Positions 9,309 through 20,536 of a stretch of 64,000 nt of DNA are shown here, piece after piece. Position numbers and translations under genes: made by a program. The notes under the pieces are model-generated. The model searched no databases. It saw only the letters and a list, made by a program, of their open reading frames with translations, and was not told where the DNA came from. Source of the DNA: Pseudomonas orientalis (GTDB taxonomy: Bacteria; Pseudomonadota; Gammaproteobacteria; Pseudomonadales; Pseudomonadaceae); contig NZ_JYLM01000001.1 of NCBI RefSeq assembly GCF_001439815.1, positions 930,001 through 994,000 on the forward strand, written 5' to 3'. How positions within the stretch are numbered: the first letter of the stretch is position 1; each line of letters opens with the position of its first letter.

Positions 9309-10127
9309 TCAACCCTGTGGTCTCGGTACTCCCGGCACATCCATATTGATCTTGCGCCAGAAGGCTTCAGAGAAACTGTAAGCCGAGAAAGCGATCAGCC
9401 CTAATGCCATAACCAGCAAAATCAACCATCCGCCTGTCAGGCTCTGAAGCGCGTCCAGGGCTTCCTTCATACCAGGTGGATCCATGGCTTGATAATTGGA
9501 ACCGCTGATTGCCAGTAGCAACGCAATCTCTATAAAGACGACTCCACGGGCTACCAGACCGAATCGAGATACCGGTCGGACATAGCGCATGATGTCTTCA
9601 TCGGCCTCGAAATATTTCTCGAATGACGCTTTCCATCCCTTGATGAGGTGCGCAATACCTACACCAAGCGGCACGAGAGCGATCAAGTACACCAACAGGT
9701 TCGAGTGATCCCAGGATAACAACTGCGCAAGCCAGTCTTTGGTCTGACCTGAGGAGTTGCCCGGGCTTCTAACGCCGCTGATGAGTAGACCTGACGCAAA
9801 AAACGCCAGGGCGCCGTTGACTAACCCGCCCGCCAACAGACCACCGCGAATGACCAACCCTTTGAATGTGTTGCCGTGATGATCGACATCACGCGTAGCT
9901 TGCAGGACACGCCAGGCCGCGAATGCAAACAGTCCCGCGACCACAAGCCCAACTAAAAAATAGCCAAAGGGTTGGCTTAGCAATGCTTCCAAGCTTTTGT
10001 GGCTGTCTTTCGGTTTGGTTGAATCTTGTGCTGCGAGCAGCGCGAAGAGGCCGATGATGAAATAGAGCATACCCCGGGCGGCGTAGCCTCCCCGAGCGAG
10101 TATGACCAGGTTATGTTGCGCGGACAT
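9309..10127 (-). CDS. DUF1206 membrane protein
   Basis: A 272-residue membrane protein with six hydrophobic segments arranged as three repeats, each opening with a short charged motif plus Gly (ILARGGYAARGMLYFIIGL; GLVIRGGLLAGGLVNGAL; LVARGVVFIEIALLL). That threefold layout is the DUF1206 pattern. I place the start at 10127 (MSAQHNLVILARGG), with GGA about eight bases upstream; the in-frame extension to 10211 is not membrane-like. Function unknown. It lies in an accessory stretch after the tRNA. Confidence 0.78.
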   Translation of the reverse strand: MSAQHNLVILARGGYAARGMLYFIIGLFALLAAQDSTKPKDSHKSLEALLSQPFGYFLVGLVVAGLFAFAAWRVLQATRDVDHHGNTFKGLVIRGGLLAGGLVNGALAFFASGLLISGVRSPGNSSGQTKDWLAQLLSWDHSNLLVYLIALVPLGVGIAHLIKGWKASFEKYFEADEDIMRYVRPVSRFGLVARGVVFIEIALLLAISGSNYQAMDPPGMKEALDALQSLTGGWLILLVMALGLIAFSAYSFSEAFWRKINMDVPGVPRPQG

Positions 10128-10250
10128 TCGATGTATTCCAGAGATTTTGATACAAGAGCAGACACCTGTTGCAGGGTGGGGTTCTGCGGCCGAGTCCTGT
10201 GCAGATGCCAACGGCCGGCTGCCGCGCCAGGCCGTGAGCAGAATGGATCA

Positions 10251-10385
10251 TCACTCAACAGTGCAAATCCAGCGGTGATTATGCCGATAGGGCGCGCGGG
10301 TGAAGTGCACATCTGAAACCAGATTCAGGCCGCGCTTTTTCAATGCTTCGGTCAGTTGTACGAGTGTCTCTGCCTGGATAGTCAT
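10251..10385 (-). CDS. Small hypothetical protein, 44 residues
   Basis: Reads MTIQAETLVQLTEALKKRGL and continues to a stop after TVE. The ATG at 10385 is preceded by GAGGTAACAGCA, a strong Shine-Dalgarno at ideal spacing, which is the main support. The first half is likely helical; the second half is rich in His, Arg and Trp. It lies upstream of the DUF1206 gene on the same strand, separated by about 120 bases. I recognise no family. Confidence 0.5.
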   Translation of the reverse strand: MTIQAETLVQLTEALKKRGLNLVSDVHFTRAPYRHNHRWICTVE

Positions 10386-10619
10386 TGCTGTTACCTCGTC
10401 AGATTTCCTGCGTTCATAATTCTTGACCGAGGGGGCAGCTCGCTAATTCAAATTTTCTACAGCACTGATTGATGCCTGCTGAAAGCGATTAATCTCAGTT
10501 CCCTGTAGTCCAGTGCTTATCCGAACCCGCGCCGCTGCACTTTTTTGCATTCTCCTGATCTACCTCTGTCCCAGCCATCTGAATCCTGCGGATGGCCAAC
10601 AGCCACAGACCCGGTGCCG

Positions 10620-11360
10620 ATGGTTCGAACGTCAATTGCTTTTATCTCCCGATGGCCGCTGTTGCTGGCTGCGCTGTTCGCGTTATCTACCAATGGCTGC
10701 AGCCAGCAACAGGGGCGTGACGTCGCCAGGCAGTTCAGCGAAGGCAAGCCTGATGAGTTTTTTCAAACCAGCGTTGATCGCATGGCCACCCTGGGCATGC
10801 GCGACAACCTGCAAAGCCTCTATCTGCTGATGAGCAAGCTTTACCTGCGCAACCCCAGCCAGTGGCGCCAGTCCGGTTACCCGGACGCGGTGACCGCTGC
10901 GCGCACCATTCGTCAGGCGATCGAAAACCGTCAGCCATTGCCTGCGCTGGGGGAGCGTCGTGACCTGGCGGCCTTGAGCTATTCCTTGAGCCCGGAGTTT
11001 CGTGGTGATCGGGTGGGGGCGTTCATCTACGCGATTGGCAGCATGCTCGTGACGGCACACGGTGGGCGCACGCAATTTTATGTGACCGACTCGATCAACC
11101 CGCAGTTTGTCAGCAATGCCGCGCGTAATATCGAGAAAGCCACCTGGCTGCTCGGCCAGCGCCAGGACGCCAACGGGGTGTTGCTGCTGTTTTCCAACGA
11201 GATTTCGGAGGAGGGCAGTAACCTCAGTTTCGCCGTCGAGTTCGGCAAGATTGTCGCGCGCCTGGACCTGCTGACCCAGATACTCGATGAGCGCTACCGA
11301 CGCATTGGTCTCAACTATGCGCAGAGTCTGTTGCTGATGAATTTCTTGCCCGTGCAGTGA
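10620..11360 (+). CDS. Putative outer-membrane lipoprotein
   Basis: A 246-residue protein starting MVRTSIAFISRWPLLLAALF with a lipobox-like end, LSTNGC, then SQQQGRD. The mature part is soluble and mostly helical, with no recognised motif. I prefer the ATG at 10620 because it gives a complete signal peptide, although no clear ribosome site precedes it; an in-frame start at 10545 would push the signal inward. Residues such as GDRVGAFIYAIGSMLVTAHGG suggest a conserved core. It stands alone. Confidence 0.7.
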   Translation: MVRTSIAFISRWPLLLAALFALSTNGCSQQQGRDVARQFSEGKPDEFFQTSVDRMATLGMRDNLQSLYLLMSKLYLRNPSQWRQSGYPDAVTAARTIRQAIENRQPLPALGERRDLAALSYSLSPEFRGDRVGAFIYAIGSMLVTAHGGRTQFYVTDSINPQFVSNAARNIEKATWLLGQRQDANGVLLLFSNEISEEGSNLSFAVEFGKIVARLDLLTQILDERYRRIGLNYAQSLLLMNFLPVQ

Positions 11361-11491
11361 CACACCGGCCCTATAAAATGGCTAATCAGTGCGGTGTTTC
11401 CCTTTCCTCTGTAGGAACTTGCCTTTCATGCCCTTGACCGCTTGAAACACGCCCCCGGTCAGCCCTAGCCTCGGACTTTTCTTAAACATGA

Positions 11492-11782
11492 GTGCCTACC
11501 TTGGGTAAGCGAAAAACGGTTTGGCCTACTGATCGCGAGATCCGCCTGCGATTTATCCTGTTTGCCGTCATCGACGCCGCGAGTGCCCAAGGGGTCGCTT
11601 CGGAACTGTTGTTACCCGCGCACAAACTGCTGCGCGACTCGCCGACGGAGGCGCAGCTACGCGACACCCTGGCCGACATCCTGGCCACCGATGAGATGTA
11701 TGGTTTCAGATTCCCCATCGGTTCCGACGCTGACGATCTGATGCAGACACTGGAGTGGCCGGGCATGCAGGGCAGCGATTGA
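11492..11782 (+). CDS. Hypothetical protein, 96 residues
   Basis: An open frame with a GTG start and no obvious Shine-Dalgarno, giving a mainly helical, acidic protein (IRLRFILFAVIDAASAQGVA; GSDADDLMQTLEW). It precedes the TonB-dependent receptor on the same strand by about 155 bases. No family recognised; it may be a chance frame, though its amino-acid composition is protein-like. Confidence 0.4.
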   Translation: MPTLGKRKTVWPTDREIRLRFILFAVIDAASAQGVASELLLPAHKLLRDSPTEAQLRDTLADILATDEMYGFRFPIGSDADDLMQTLEWPGMQGSD

Positions 11783-11938
11783 TCATTGAGTTTTCTTTTA
11801 AATAATCCTGGTCCGATACGGCTGTGGGAAGGGTCCGTGACTTGAATCGCGCGTGACTTGGCGGGTGTGGGAATCTTCCCATGACTGCTCGCGTGCCGGC
11901 ATTGCCGTGCATGCCCTTCGTATTTCAAGGACCTGCCC

Positions 11939-14056
11939 ATGCTGTTGCGACAACCACCGCTGCTGTTCGCTGCCCTGACCCTCAGTTCGCTGGTACAGGC
12001 CGAAGACCTGCAGTTGGCGCCGGTCGAAGTCACCACGTCCGAAGCCAGTGCCGGCGAGATCGCCCAGGCACAGCTCAACAGCGTGCCCGGCGGCACCAAC
12101 TTCATCGACATGGACAGCGTGCAGCAGGGGCGGATAAGCACCAACGAGGATGTCTTCAAGTACCAGGCCGGGGTGTACGCCAAGGCGGCCAATAATGAAG
12201 GGGTCAAATTGTCCATTCGCGGTTCGGGCTTGAACCGCAGCCCCGGTTCCCATGCCTCCGGCCTGTACGAAATGTTCGATGGCCTGCCGCTGACCGGTCC
12301 CGGCGGCACGCCCTATGAACTCAAGGACCCGTTATGGCAGAGCCGGGTGGAGGTGCTGCGCGGCGCCAACGGTTTCGATCAGGGCGCGCTGGCCCTGGGC
12401 GGCGCCGTCAACTACGTCACCCGCACCGGTTATGACGTGCCCAAACTGCAAGTGCGCTATGAGGCGGGCAGCCGCGGTTACGCCCAGCGTGAAATCAGTT
12501 CCGGCCAGGTGCTGGGAGATGCCGATTACTACATCAGCCTCACCGATTCGCAATCCGACGGTTACCAGCACCAGAGTGCCGGGACGGGCAAGGGCATCGC
12601 GGCCAACGTCGGCTATCGCTTCAACCCGAACCTGGAGACGCGCTTCTACCTGCGCTATCGCGAAACCACCAATGACACCCCGGGCAAGCTCACGCGCGAG
12701 CAGGTCAGCCATGACCCGCGTGCGGCCAACAGTCTCAACGCCGCCCGCGATTCCAAACGCTTGCAACCGGGTTCCACCTGGCTTGCCAACAAGACCACCT
12801 TGCAGTTGGATGACGCTTCGCGCATCGAGGTCGGGCTGGCCTATCACGATTACCCGATGGACCTGCGCGAAGGCACCAACCGCCTGAAAGTTGCCTACAC
12901 CGACATCAGTGGCACGCTCAATTACATTCGCCAGGACAGCCTGTTCGGCCACGCCAGCAGCACCACGCTCGGCCTGCGCACCACCCAGGCGATGCCGAAC
13001 AATGGCGCCTCGGAGTACGTGCGCGTCCCGGCCGGCAACACGGCGGGCTATGCCCCGGGCACCAAGACCCGTGACTACACCTATCTGGGCTCCGACACCG
13101 TGCTGCATATCGGCAACGAGCTGGAGCTGGTCCCCGACCTGTGGCTCACCACCGGCCTGGCCGCAATCCATACCCGCCGTGAAACCCAGGTCACCTATCC
13201 GGACGGCCAGGCACCGACTAGTCAGCACGATTGGGACTACGCGCCACGTGTCGGCCTGCGCTATGACTTCACCCCGCAATTGCAGGTCTACGGCAACCTG
13301 AGCCGTTCGGTCGAGCCGCCGCACGCCTGGTCGATGATCTGGGGTTCCAATAAATATTTCGCTGCCGGCAGCGGTGCGGCCACCGGCCTGCAGCGCGAAG
13401 GCGTGAAGTTGCGCAATCAAACCGCCACCACCCTGGAGATCGGCGGGCGCGGCGAGGCCTGGCTCGGCCAATGGGACCTGGCGCTCTACCGCTCCGAAGT
13501 GCGCCACGAACTGTTGACCGTGGAAACCCAGGCCCAGACCGCGACCGCCAGTGCCATCGTCGCCGAAGCCAATGCCAGCCCCACCGTGCATCAAGGCGTG
13601 GAACTGAGCCTGCTCAGCCCGCTGTGGGACGGCGGTCGCAACGGCCTGCTTGCGCTGCGCCAGGCCTATACGTTCAGCGACTTCCACTACCGCGACGATG
13701 ACCGTTTCGGCGACAACACCTTGCCCCGCATCCCCAAGCACTATTACCAGGCGCAACTGCGCTACAGCCACCCGAGCGGTTTCTACACCAGCCTCAACAC
13801 CGAGCACGCCTCGCGGGTGGCGGTGGACTACGCCAACTCCTACTACGCCCCGGCCTACAGCACCCTTGGCGCCACGTTCGGCTATGACGCGCCCAGGCAG
13901 GACTGGCAAGCCTGGGTCGACCTGCGCAACCTCACCAACCGCCGTTATGCCAACACCGTTACGCCGGGTTACGACGACAAAGGCATGGACTTAGCCCGTT
14001 CCACACCCGCCGACGGGCGTGGTGTCTACACCGGCGTGTCGTGGAGCTGGCGTTAA
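11939..14056 (+). CDS. TonB-dependent outer-membrane receptor
   Basis: A 705-residue receptor: signal peptide ending LVQAED, plug domain (residues about 40-170, with KLSIRGSGLNRSP and RVEVLRGANGFDQGALALGGAVNYVTR), then a 22-strand type beta-barrel ending VYTGVSWSWR. AAGGA lies eight bases before the ATG. The plug resembles FecA/siderophore receptors, but there is no N-terminal signalling extension and no sigma/anti-sigma pair nearby. I could not see a convincing Fur box upstream. The substrate is undetermined; it is probably a ferric siderophore. Confidence 0.85.
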   Translation: MLLRQPPLLFAALTLSSLVQAEDLQLAPVEVTTSEASAGEIAQAQLNSVPGGTNFIDMDSVQQGRISTNEDVFKYQAGVYAKAANNEGVKLSIRGSGLNRSPGSHASGLYEMFDGLPLTGPGGTPYELKDPLWQSRVEVLRGANGFDQGALALGGAVNYVTRTGYDVPKLQVRYEAGSRGYAQREISSGQVLGDADYYISLTDSQSDGYQHQSAGTGKGIAANVGYRFNPNLETRFYLRYRETTNDTPGKLTREQVSHDPRAANSLNAARDSKRLQPGSTWLANKTTLQLDDASRIEVGLAYHDYPMDLREGTNRLKVAYTDISGTLNYIRQDSLFGHASSTTLGLRTTQAMPNNGASEYVRVPAGNTAGYAPGTKTRDYTYLGSDTVLHIGNELELVPDLWLTTGLAAIHTRRETQVTYPDGQAPTSQHDWDYAPRVGLRYDFTPQLQVYGNLSRSVEPPHAWSMIWGSNKYFAAGSGAATGLQREGVKLRNQTATTLEIGGRGEAWLGQWDLALYRSEVRHELLTVETQAQTATASAIVAEANASPTVHQGVELSLLSPLWDGGRNGLLALRQAYTFSDFHYRDDDRFGDNTLPRIPKHYYQAQLRYSHPSGFYTSLNTEHASRVAVDYANSYYAPAYSTLGATFGYDAPRQDWQAWVDLRNLTNRRYANTVTPGYDDKGMDLARSTPADGRGVYTGVSWSWR

Positions 14057-14057
14057 A

Positions 14058-15875
14058 TCAACCTTCGTGCTGGCGCAGGCGCTTGTACAGGGTGTTTCGG
14101 CTCACCCCGAGCTCCCGCGCCAGGTGCGAAATGTTCCCGCCCACGGCTTCAAGGCGTCGGTTGAGGTCAAGGTCGTGATCCAGACGTTCGTGGCGGGGCA
14201 GCGGCGCTGTCTGCTTCAAGTCGGTAAAAAAATCATCGGGCAGGTGCTCCGGGCGGATCGGCTGTTCTTCGGCCATCGCCAACGCCACCTGCAACACACT
14301 GCTCACCTGACGCAAATTGCCCGGCCACGGGTGCTGTTCGAACAGCTTGAGCACCTCGGCACTCAGCCCGGCCCACTGGGTGGGCTCGCGGTGTTGCTGC
14401 CACAGTTGCAGGAACAGCGCCTGCTTGTCGCTGCGCTCGCGCAACGGCGGCAGCTCGAGGGTCAGGCCGCCGATGCGGTAATACAAATCCTCACGAAAGC
14501 GCCCGGCCTGTACCAACTCCCGTAGCGCTCGGTTGGTCGCCGAGATGATGCGCAGGTCCACCGGGAACACCTCGCTGCTGCCCACCGGTTGCACGCACCG
14601 CTCCTGCAGCACCCGCAGCAGGCGGGCCTGGGTGGGTAACGGCATATCGCCGATTTCATCGAGAAACAGGGTGCCCTTGTCGGCCTTGCGGATCAGGCCG
14701 ATGCTGCCTTTTTGATTGGCGCCGGTGAACGCGCCTTTTTCATAGCCAAACAGTTCCGATTCCACCAGCTCGGCCGGAATGGCCGCACAGTTCACCGCGA
14801 TCAACGCCTGCCGGCTGCGGGAGCTGGCCTGGTGCAGGGCTTTGACGAACACCTCCTTGCCCACGCCGGTTTCGCCGTGGATCAACAACGGAATGTCCTT
14901 CTCCAGCAGGCGCTCGGCCTGGCGCACGGCTTTTTCCACACGCGCGTCGCCAAAATGCAGGGTGGTGAGGTTGACCGCGGTCGGCTTCGACGGCGCAGGC
15001 TGATTGAACACCCGTGCCTGTACCGGCATCTGCCTGGGCCGCTTGAGCAGGCACTGGAAGCGATTGCGTCCCGCCGCTTGCAGGGAGAACGGCAGCCCCT
15101 CCGGCTGGTTCAACAACTCCAGCAGCGACACCTTGAACAGGCTGTCGATCATCACCCGCGACAAACTGATACCCAGCAGGTTGTCCGCCCGGCGGTTGGC
15201 CGACAGCACCTGGCCGCTTTCATCAAAGATCAACAGGCCCGCCCATTGGCTGTCCAGATTGCTCAGACCGGTGTTGAAGGTCAGCTGGAAATGCTCGCCG
15301 CGAAACAGGTTGAGGATCAGCCGGTTTTCCACGGTCTGGCTCATCATCTTGACCATGCCCAGGGTGTGGGAGGGCGGCAGGTAGCTGTCGCTGGACACAT
15401 CCAGCACCGCAATGATTTCGCGTTGGGCGTCGAAAATCGGCGCCGCCGAACCGGTCATGAAGCGGTTGGCCTTGAGGAAGTGTTCGTCGTGCTCGATATG
15501 CACCGCCTGGGCGCAGGCCAGTGCGGTGCCGATGGCGTTGGTGCCGCTGGCGCTTTCCAGCCAGCTGGCGCCCGCGCTGAAACCACGGGCCAGCCCGGGC
15601 TCGATAAACCGCTGGGTGCCCCACGAGGTCAGGACCTGGCCCTGGTTGTCGGCCAGCATGATCAGGCAGTTGGAATTGCTCAGGATGTTTTCGTAGTAGG
15701 GCAGTACTTCCTGATGGGTGGTCTGCACCAGTGAATGCTGGCTCTCCAGCAACTGCCGAATGCCCTCTGCGGGCAATTGATCAAAGCTGGGAACGCTTTG
15801 GTGATCCAGCCCGAACGCGCGGCAACGGCGCCAGGAGTCCTGGATGATGGTGTCGTGAGCCAGTGGTTCGGCCAT
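14058..15875 (-). CDS. Sigma-54-dependent activator, AcoR-like
   Basis: Enhancer-binding protein of 605 residues. The order is an N-terminal GAF-like sensor (DNQGQVLTSWGTQRFIEPG ... SGTNAIGTALA), a PAS-like segment (LLIFDESGQVLSANRRADNLL), an AAA+ domain (Walker A GETGVGKE, sigma-54 loop GAFTGA, Walker B GTLFLDEIGDMP) and a Fis-type helix-turn-helix at the C-terminus (NISHLARELGVSRNTLYKRL). The start at 15875 has AAGGT upstream; an ATG-like start at 15914 is less likely. It is divergent from the importer operon at 16241, whose upstream region has a sigma-54 promoter and repeated sites. It is therefore the likely activator of that operon. Confidence 0.88.
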   Translation of the reverse strand: MAEPLAHDTIIQDSWRRCRAFGLDHQSVPSFDQLPAEGIRQLLESQHSLVQTTHQEVLPYYENILSNSNCLIMLADNQGQVLTSWGTQRFIEPGLARGFSAGASWLESASGTNAIGTALACAQAVHIEHDEHFLKANRFMTGSAAPIFDAQREIIAVLDVSSDSYLPPSHTLGMVKMMSQTVENRLILNLFRGEHFQLTFNTGLSNLDSQWAGLLIFDESGQVLSANRRADNLLGISLSRVMIDSLFKVSLLELLNQPEGLPFSLQAAGRNRFQCLLKRPRQMPVQARVFNQPAPSKPTAVNLTTLHFGDARVEKAVRQAERLLEKDIPLLIHGETGVGKEVFVKALHQASSRSRQALIAVNCAAIPAELVESELFGYEKGAFTGANQKGSIGLIRKADKGTLFLDEIGDMPLPTQARLLRVLQERCVQPVGSSEVFPVDLRIISATNRALRELVQAGRFREDLYYRIGGLTLELPPLRERSDKQALFLQLWQQHREPTQWAGLSAEVLKLFEQHPWPGNLRQVSSVLQVALAMAEEQPIRPEHLPDDFFTDLKQTAPLPRHERLDHDLDLNRRLEAVGGNISHLARELGVSRNTLYKRLRQHEG

Positions 15876-15940
15876 GGGGTGACCTTCATTTTTATTGTTA
15901 TTGGGCTTACACAATTCAAACTATTGGAATGGGTTCAAGT

Positions 15941-16027
15941 GTGGGAGGGGGCTTGCCCCCGATAGCGGTGGGTCGGTCAGCATTGCTGTTACTGATGGAC
16001 CGCCATCGGGGGCAAGCCCCCTCCCAC
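15941..16027. repeat. REPIN, family 1
   Basis: GTGGGAGGGGGCTTGCCCCC and its reverse complement face each other about 50 bases apart, forming an imperfect 87-base hairpin. It sits between the activator gene and the repeated activator sites without touching either. Confidence 0.9.
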
Positions 16028-16040
16028 ATTGGATCTGTGT

Positions 16041-16137
16041 TGAACATTGAATCGAGTCCAGAGAGTGTTGTTCAGAACTGTTCATTGTCAACCCCGGCGG
16101 TGTTCAGTTGTTCAGCAAGATTGTTCACTCCTGAACA
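16041..16137. promoter_or_regulatory. Array of TGTTCA half-sites (candidate activator-binding region)
   Basis: TGTTCA occurs at 16069, 16079, 16101, 16109 and 16122, and TGAACA at 16041 and 16132. The last pair makes the perfect palindrome TGTTCACTCCTGAACA. The array lies about 40-140 bases upstream of the -24 element, the usual place for enhancer sites of sigma-54 activators. Confidence 0.7.
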
Positions 16138-16179
16138 TCGCCACTCACCCATTTCCTTATGCATCAAACGCTTGCAGTT

Positions 16180-16196
16180 TTGGCACGAAACTCGCT
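16180..16196 (+). promoter_or_regulatory. Sigma-54 (-24/-12) promoter
   Basis: TTGGCACGAAACTCGCT matches the RpoN consensus (TTGGCACG-rNNN-TTGCW) at all but one position. It lies 45 bases before the first gene of the importer operon, which has AAGGT ahead of its ATG. Confidence 0.85.
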
Positions 16197-16240
16197 CTGA
16201 CAAACGGCCAGATTCATTCCAATAATAAAAAGGTCGTGTC

Positions 16241-17334
16241 ATGTCATTGACCCTGGAACATGTCTCCCGCGTCGTCGAAGGTCAAACCTGGATCGACGAC
16301 GCCACCCTGCGTTTCGAGCCCGGCTCCTTCAACGTATTGCTCGGCCGTACCCTGTCCGGCAAGACCAGCCTGATGCGCCTGATGGCCGGGCTGGACAAGC
16401 CCGACAGCGGTCGCATCCTGATGAACGGGGTGGACGTCACCAACAAACCGGTACGCCTGCGCAACGTGTCGATGGTGTATCAACAGTTCATCAACTACCC
16501 GACCATGACCGTGTTCGAGAACATCGCCTCGCCGTTGCGCCAGGCCGGGGTGTCCAATGAGCTGATCCAGAGCAAGGTGCTGGAAACGGCGCGGATGCTG
16601 CGTATCGACAAATTCCTGCAACGCCATCCGCTGGAACTGTCCGGTGGTCAGCAGCAGCGTACGGCCATGGCCCGGGCCTTGGTCAAGGACGCCGAGCTGA
16701 TTCTGTTCGATGAGCCCTTGGTCAACCTGGACTACAAGTTGCGCGAAGAACTGCGCCAGGAAATGCGCGAACTGTTCAAGGCGCGCCACACCATCGCGAT
16801 TTACGCCACCACCGAACCGAACGAAGCCCTCGCGCTGGGCGGCACCACCACCATCCTTCACGAAGGCCGGGTGATCCAGAGCGGCAAGGCCGCCGAGGTC
16901 TATCACCAGCCGCAAAGCGTATTGGCGGCCGAGCTGTTCTCCGAGCCGCCGATCAACCTGATGCCGGGGCGCATCAGTGGCAATGAAGTGAGCTTCGCCA
17001 ATTTTGTGCACTTTCCGCTCAATGTCGACCTGCGCTCCATCGGCGAAGGCGAATTCCGCTTTGGCGTACGCCCCAGTCATATCAGCCTGGTGCCGAGCAA
17101 CGACGATGACCTGGAATTGGCGGTGACCGTGGAGGTGGCCGAAATCAGCGGTTCGGAAACCTTCCTGCATGTGCGCAGCGAACATTTCCTGCTGGTGCTG
17201 CACCTGCCGGGGGTGCATGAGTACGACGTCGACGCGCCGATTCGCGTGTATATCCCTACCCATAAACTGTTTGTGTTCGATGGCCAGGGCCGTTTGGTCC
17301 AGGCCCCCGGACGCCGTGTCGCGAGGGTTGCCTG

Positions 17335-17335
<1 letters not shown>
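16241..17335 (+). CDS. glpS: ABC importer ATPase, GlpS-like
   Basis: A 364-residue ATPase of the carbohydrate (CUT1-type) importers with a C-terminal regulatory domain. Walker A is GRTLSGKT (35-42), signature LSGGQ (133-137), Walker B LILFDEP. The switch region reads ATTEPNEA, with Glu192 where family members have the catalytic-loop His. The next gene encodes a second ATPase that overlaps it, so the pair is expected to act as a heterodimer. Gene order and the DUF2160 gene match the rhizobial glycerol importer GlpSTPQUV; glycerol as substrate is inferred from that. Confidence 0.82.
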
Positions 17336-19295
<1,960 letters not shown>

Positions 19296-19305
19296 GGCCG
19301 CCGAC

Positions 19306-20106
<801 letters not shown>

Positions 20107-20114
20107 AGGAATCG

Positions 20115-20390
20115 ATGATGGAATGGATGGCCTGGACCACCCCCACAGCCCTGTTCTTTGGCGGCATCGCGCTGATTCTGGCGGGCATGACCACCTGGGA
20201 GTTGCGCTCGCCGAGTATCCCTCGGCGCGGTTTTCTGCCGATCAGCACCACCCGTGGTGATCGCTTGTTTATCGGTCTTCTCGGCAGCGCCTACCTGCAT
20301 TTGCTGGTCATCGGCGTTACCGACTGGAGCATCTGGGTGGCGTCCGCGTTCTCCCTGGTATGGCTGTTGAGTGTGATGCGTTGGGGCTAG
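20115..20390 (+). CDS. glpU: DUF2160 small membrane protein, GlpU-like
   Basis: A 91-residue protein starting MMEWMAWTTPTALFFGGIAL with three hydrophobic segments. DUF2160 proteins occur almost only inside this kind of ABC operon, which is why I use the rhizobial name; their contribution is not established. GAGGAATCG precedes the start. Its presence is the strongest marker that the operon is the glycerol type rather than a generic sugar importer. Confidence 0.78.
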   Translation: MMEWMAWTTPTALFFGGIALILAGMTTWELRSPSIPRRGFLPISTTRGDRLFIGLLGSAYLHLLVIGVTDWSIWVASAFSLVWLLSVMRWG

Positions 20391-20402
20391 GTGTGCACAC
20401 CC

Positions 20403-20490
20403 TGTAGGAGCGAGCTTGCTCGCGAAAATCGTCAACGATAACGCAGTGCTCCTGGTAGCCCGCGGTGTTTGTGAGTTTTTCGCGAGCAAG
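20403..20490. repeat. REPIN, family 2, one arm decayed
   Basis: Left arm TGTAGGAGCGAGCTTGCTCG, right arm TTTTTCGCGAGCAAGAGAGG, which loses the match after GCAAG. It lies inside the operon between the small membrane protein and the binding protein and could affect the mRNA ratio between them. Confidence 0.85.
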
Positions 20491-20536
20491 AGAGGGGTGT
20501 CTGCAAGCCCCGTTTGAAATTAACCTGGAGGTCTCT

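Noticed and set aside
7700..11490. Integrated genomic island at tRNA-Ser.
   Set aside because: No integrase and no repeated tRNA 3' end was found downstream; the genes are merely accessory-looking.
11783..11938. Fur box upstream of the TonB-dependent receptor.
   Set aside because: The AT-rich stretch near 11787-11810 does not match GATAATGATAATCATTATC well enough on either strand.
12332..13909. A 525-residue minus-strand frame across the TonB-dependent receptor.
   Set aside because: The plus-strand receptor is complete with signal, plug and barrel; the antisense frame is low-complexity Gly/Val/Arg and has no family pattern.
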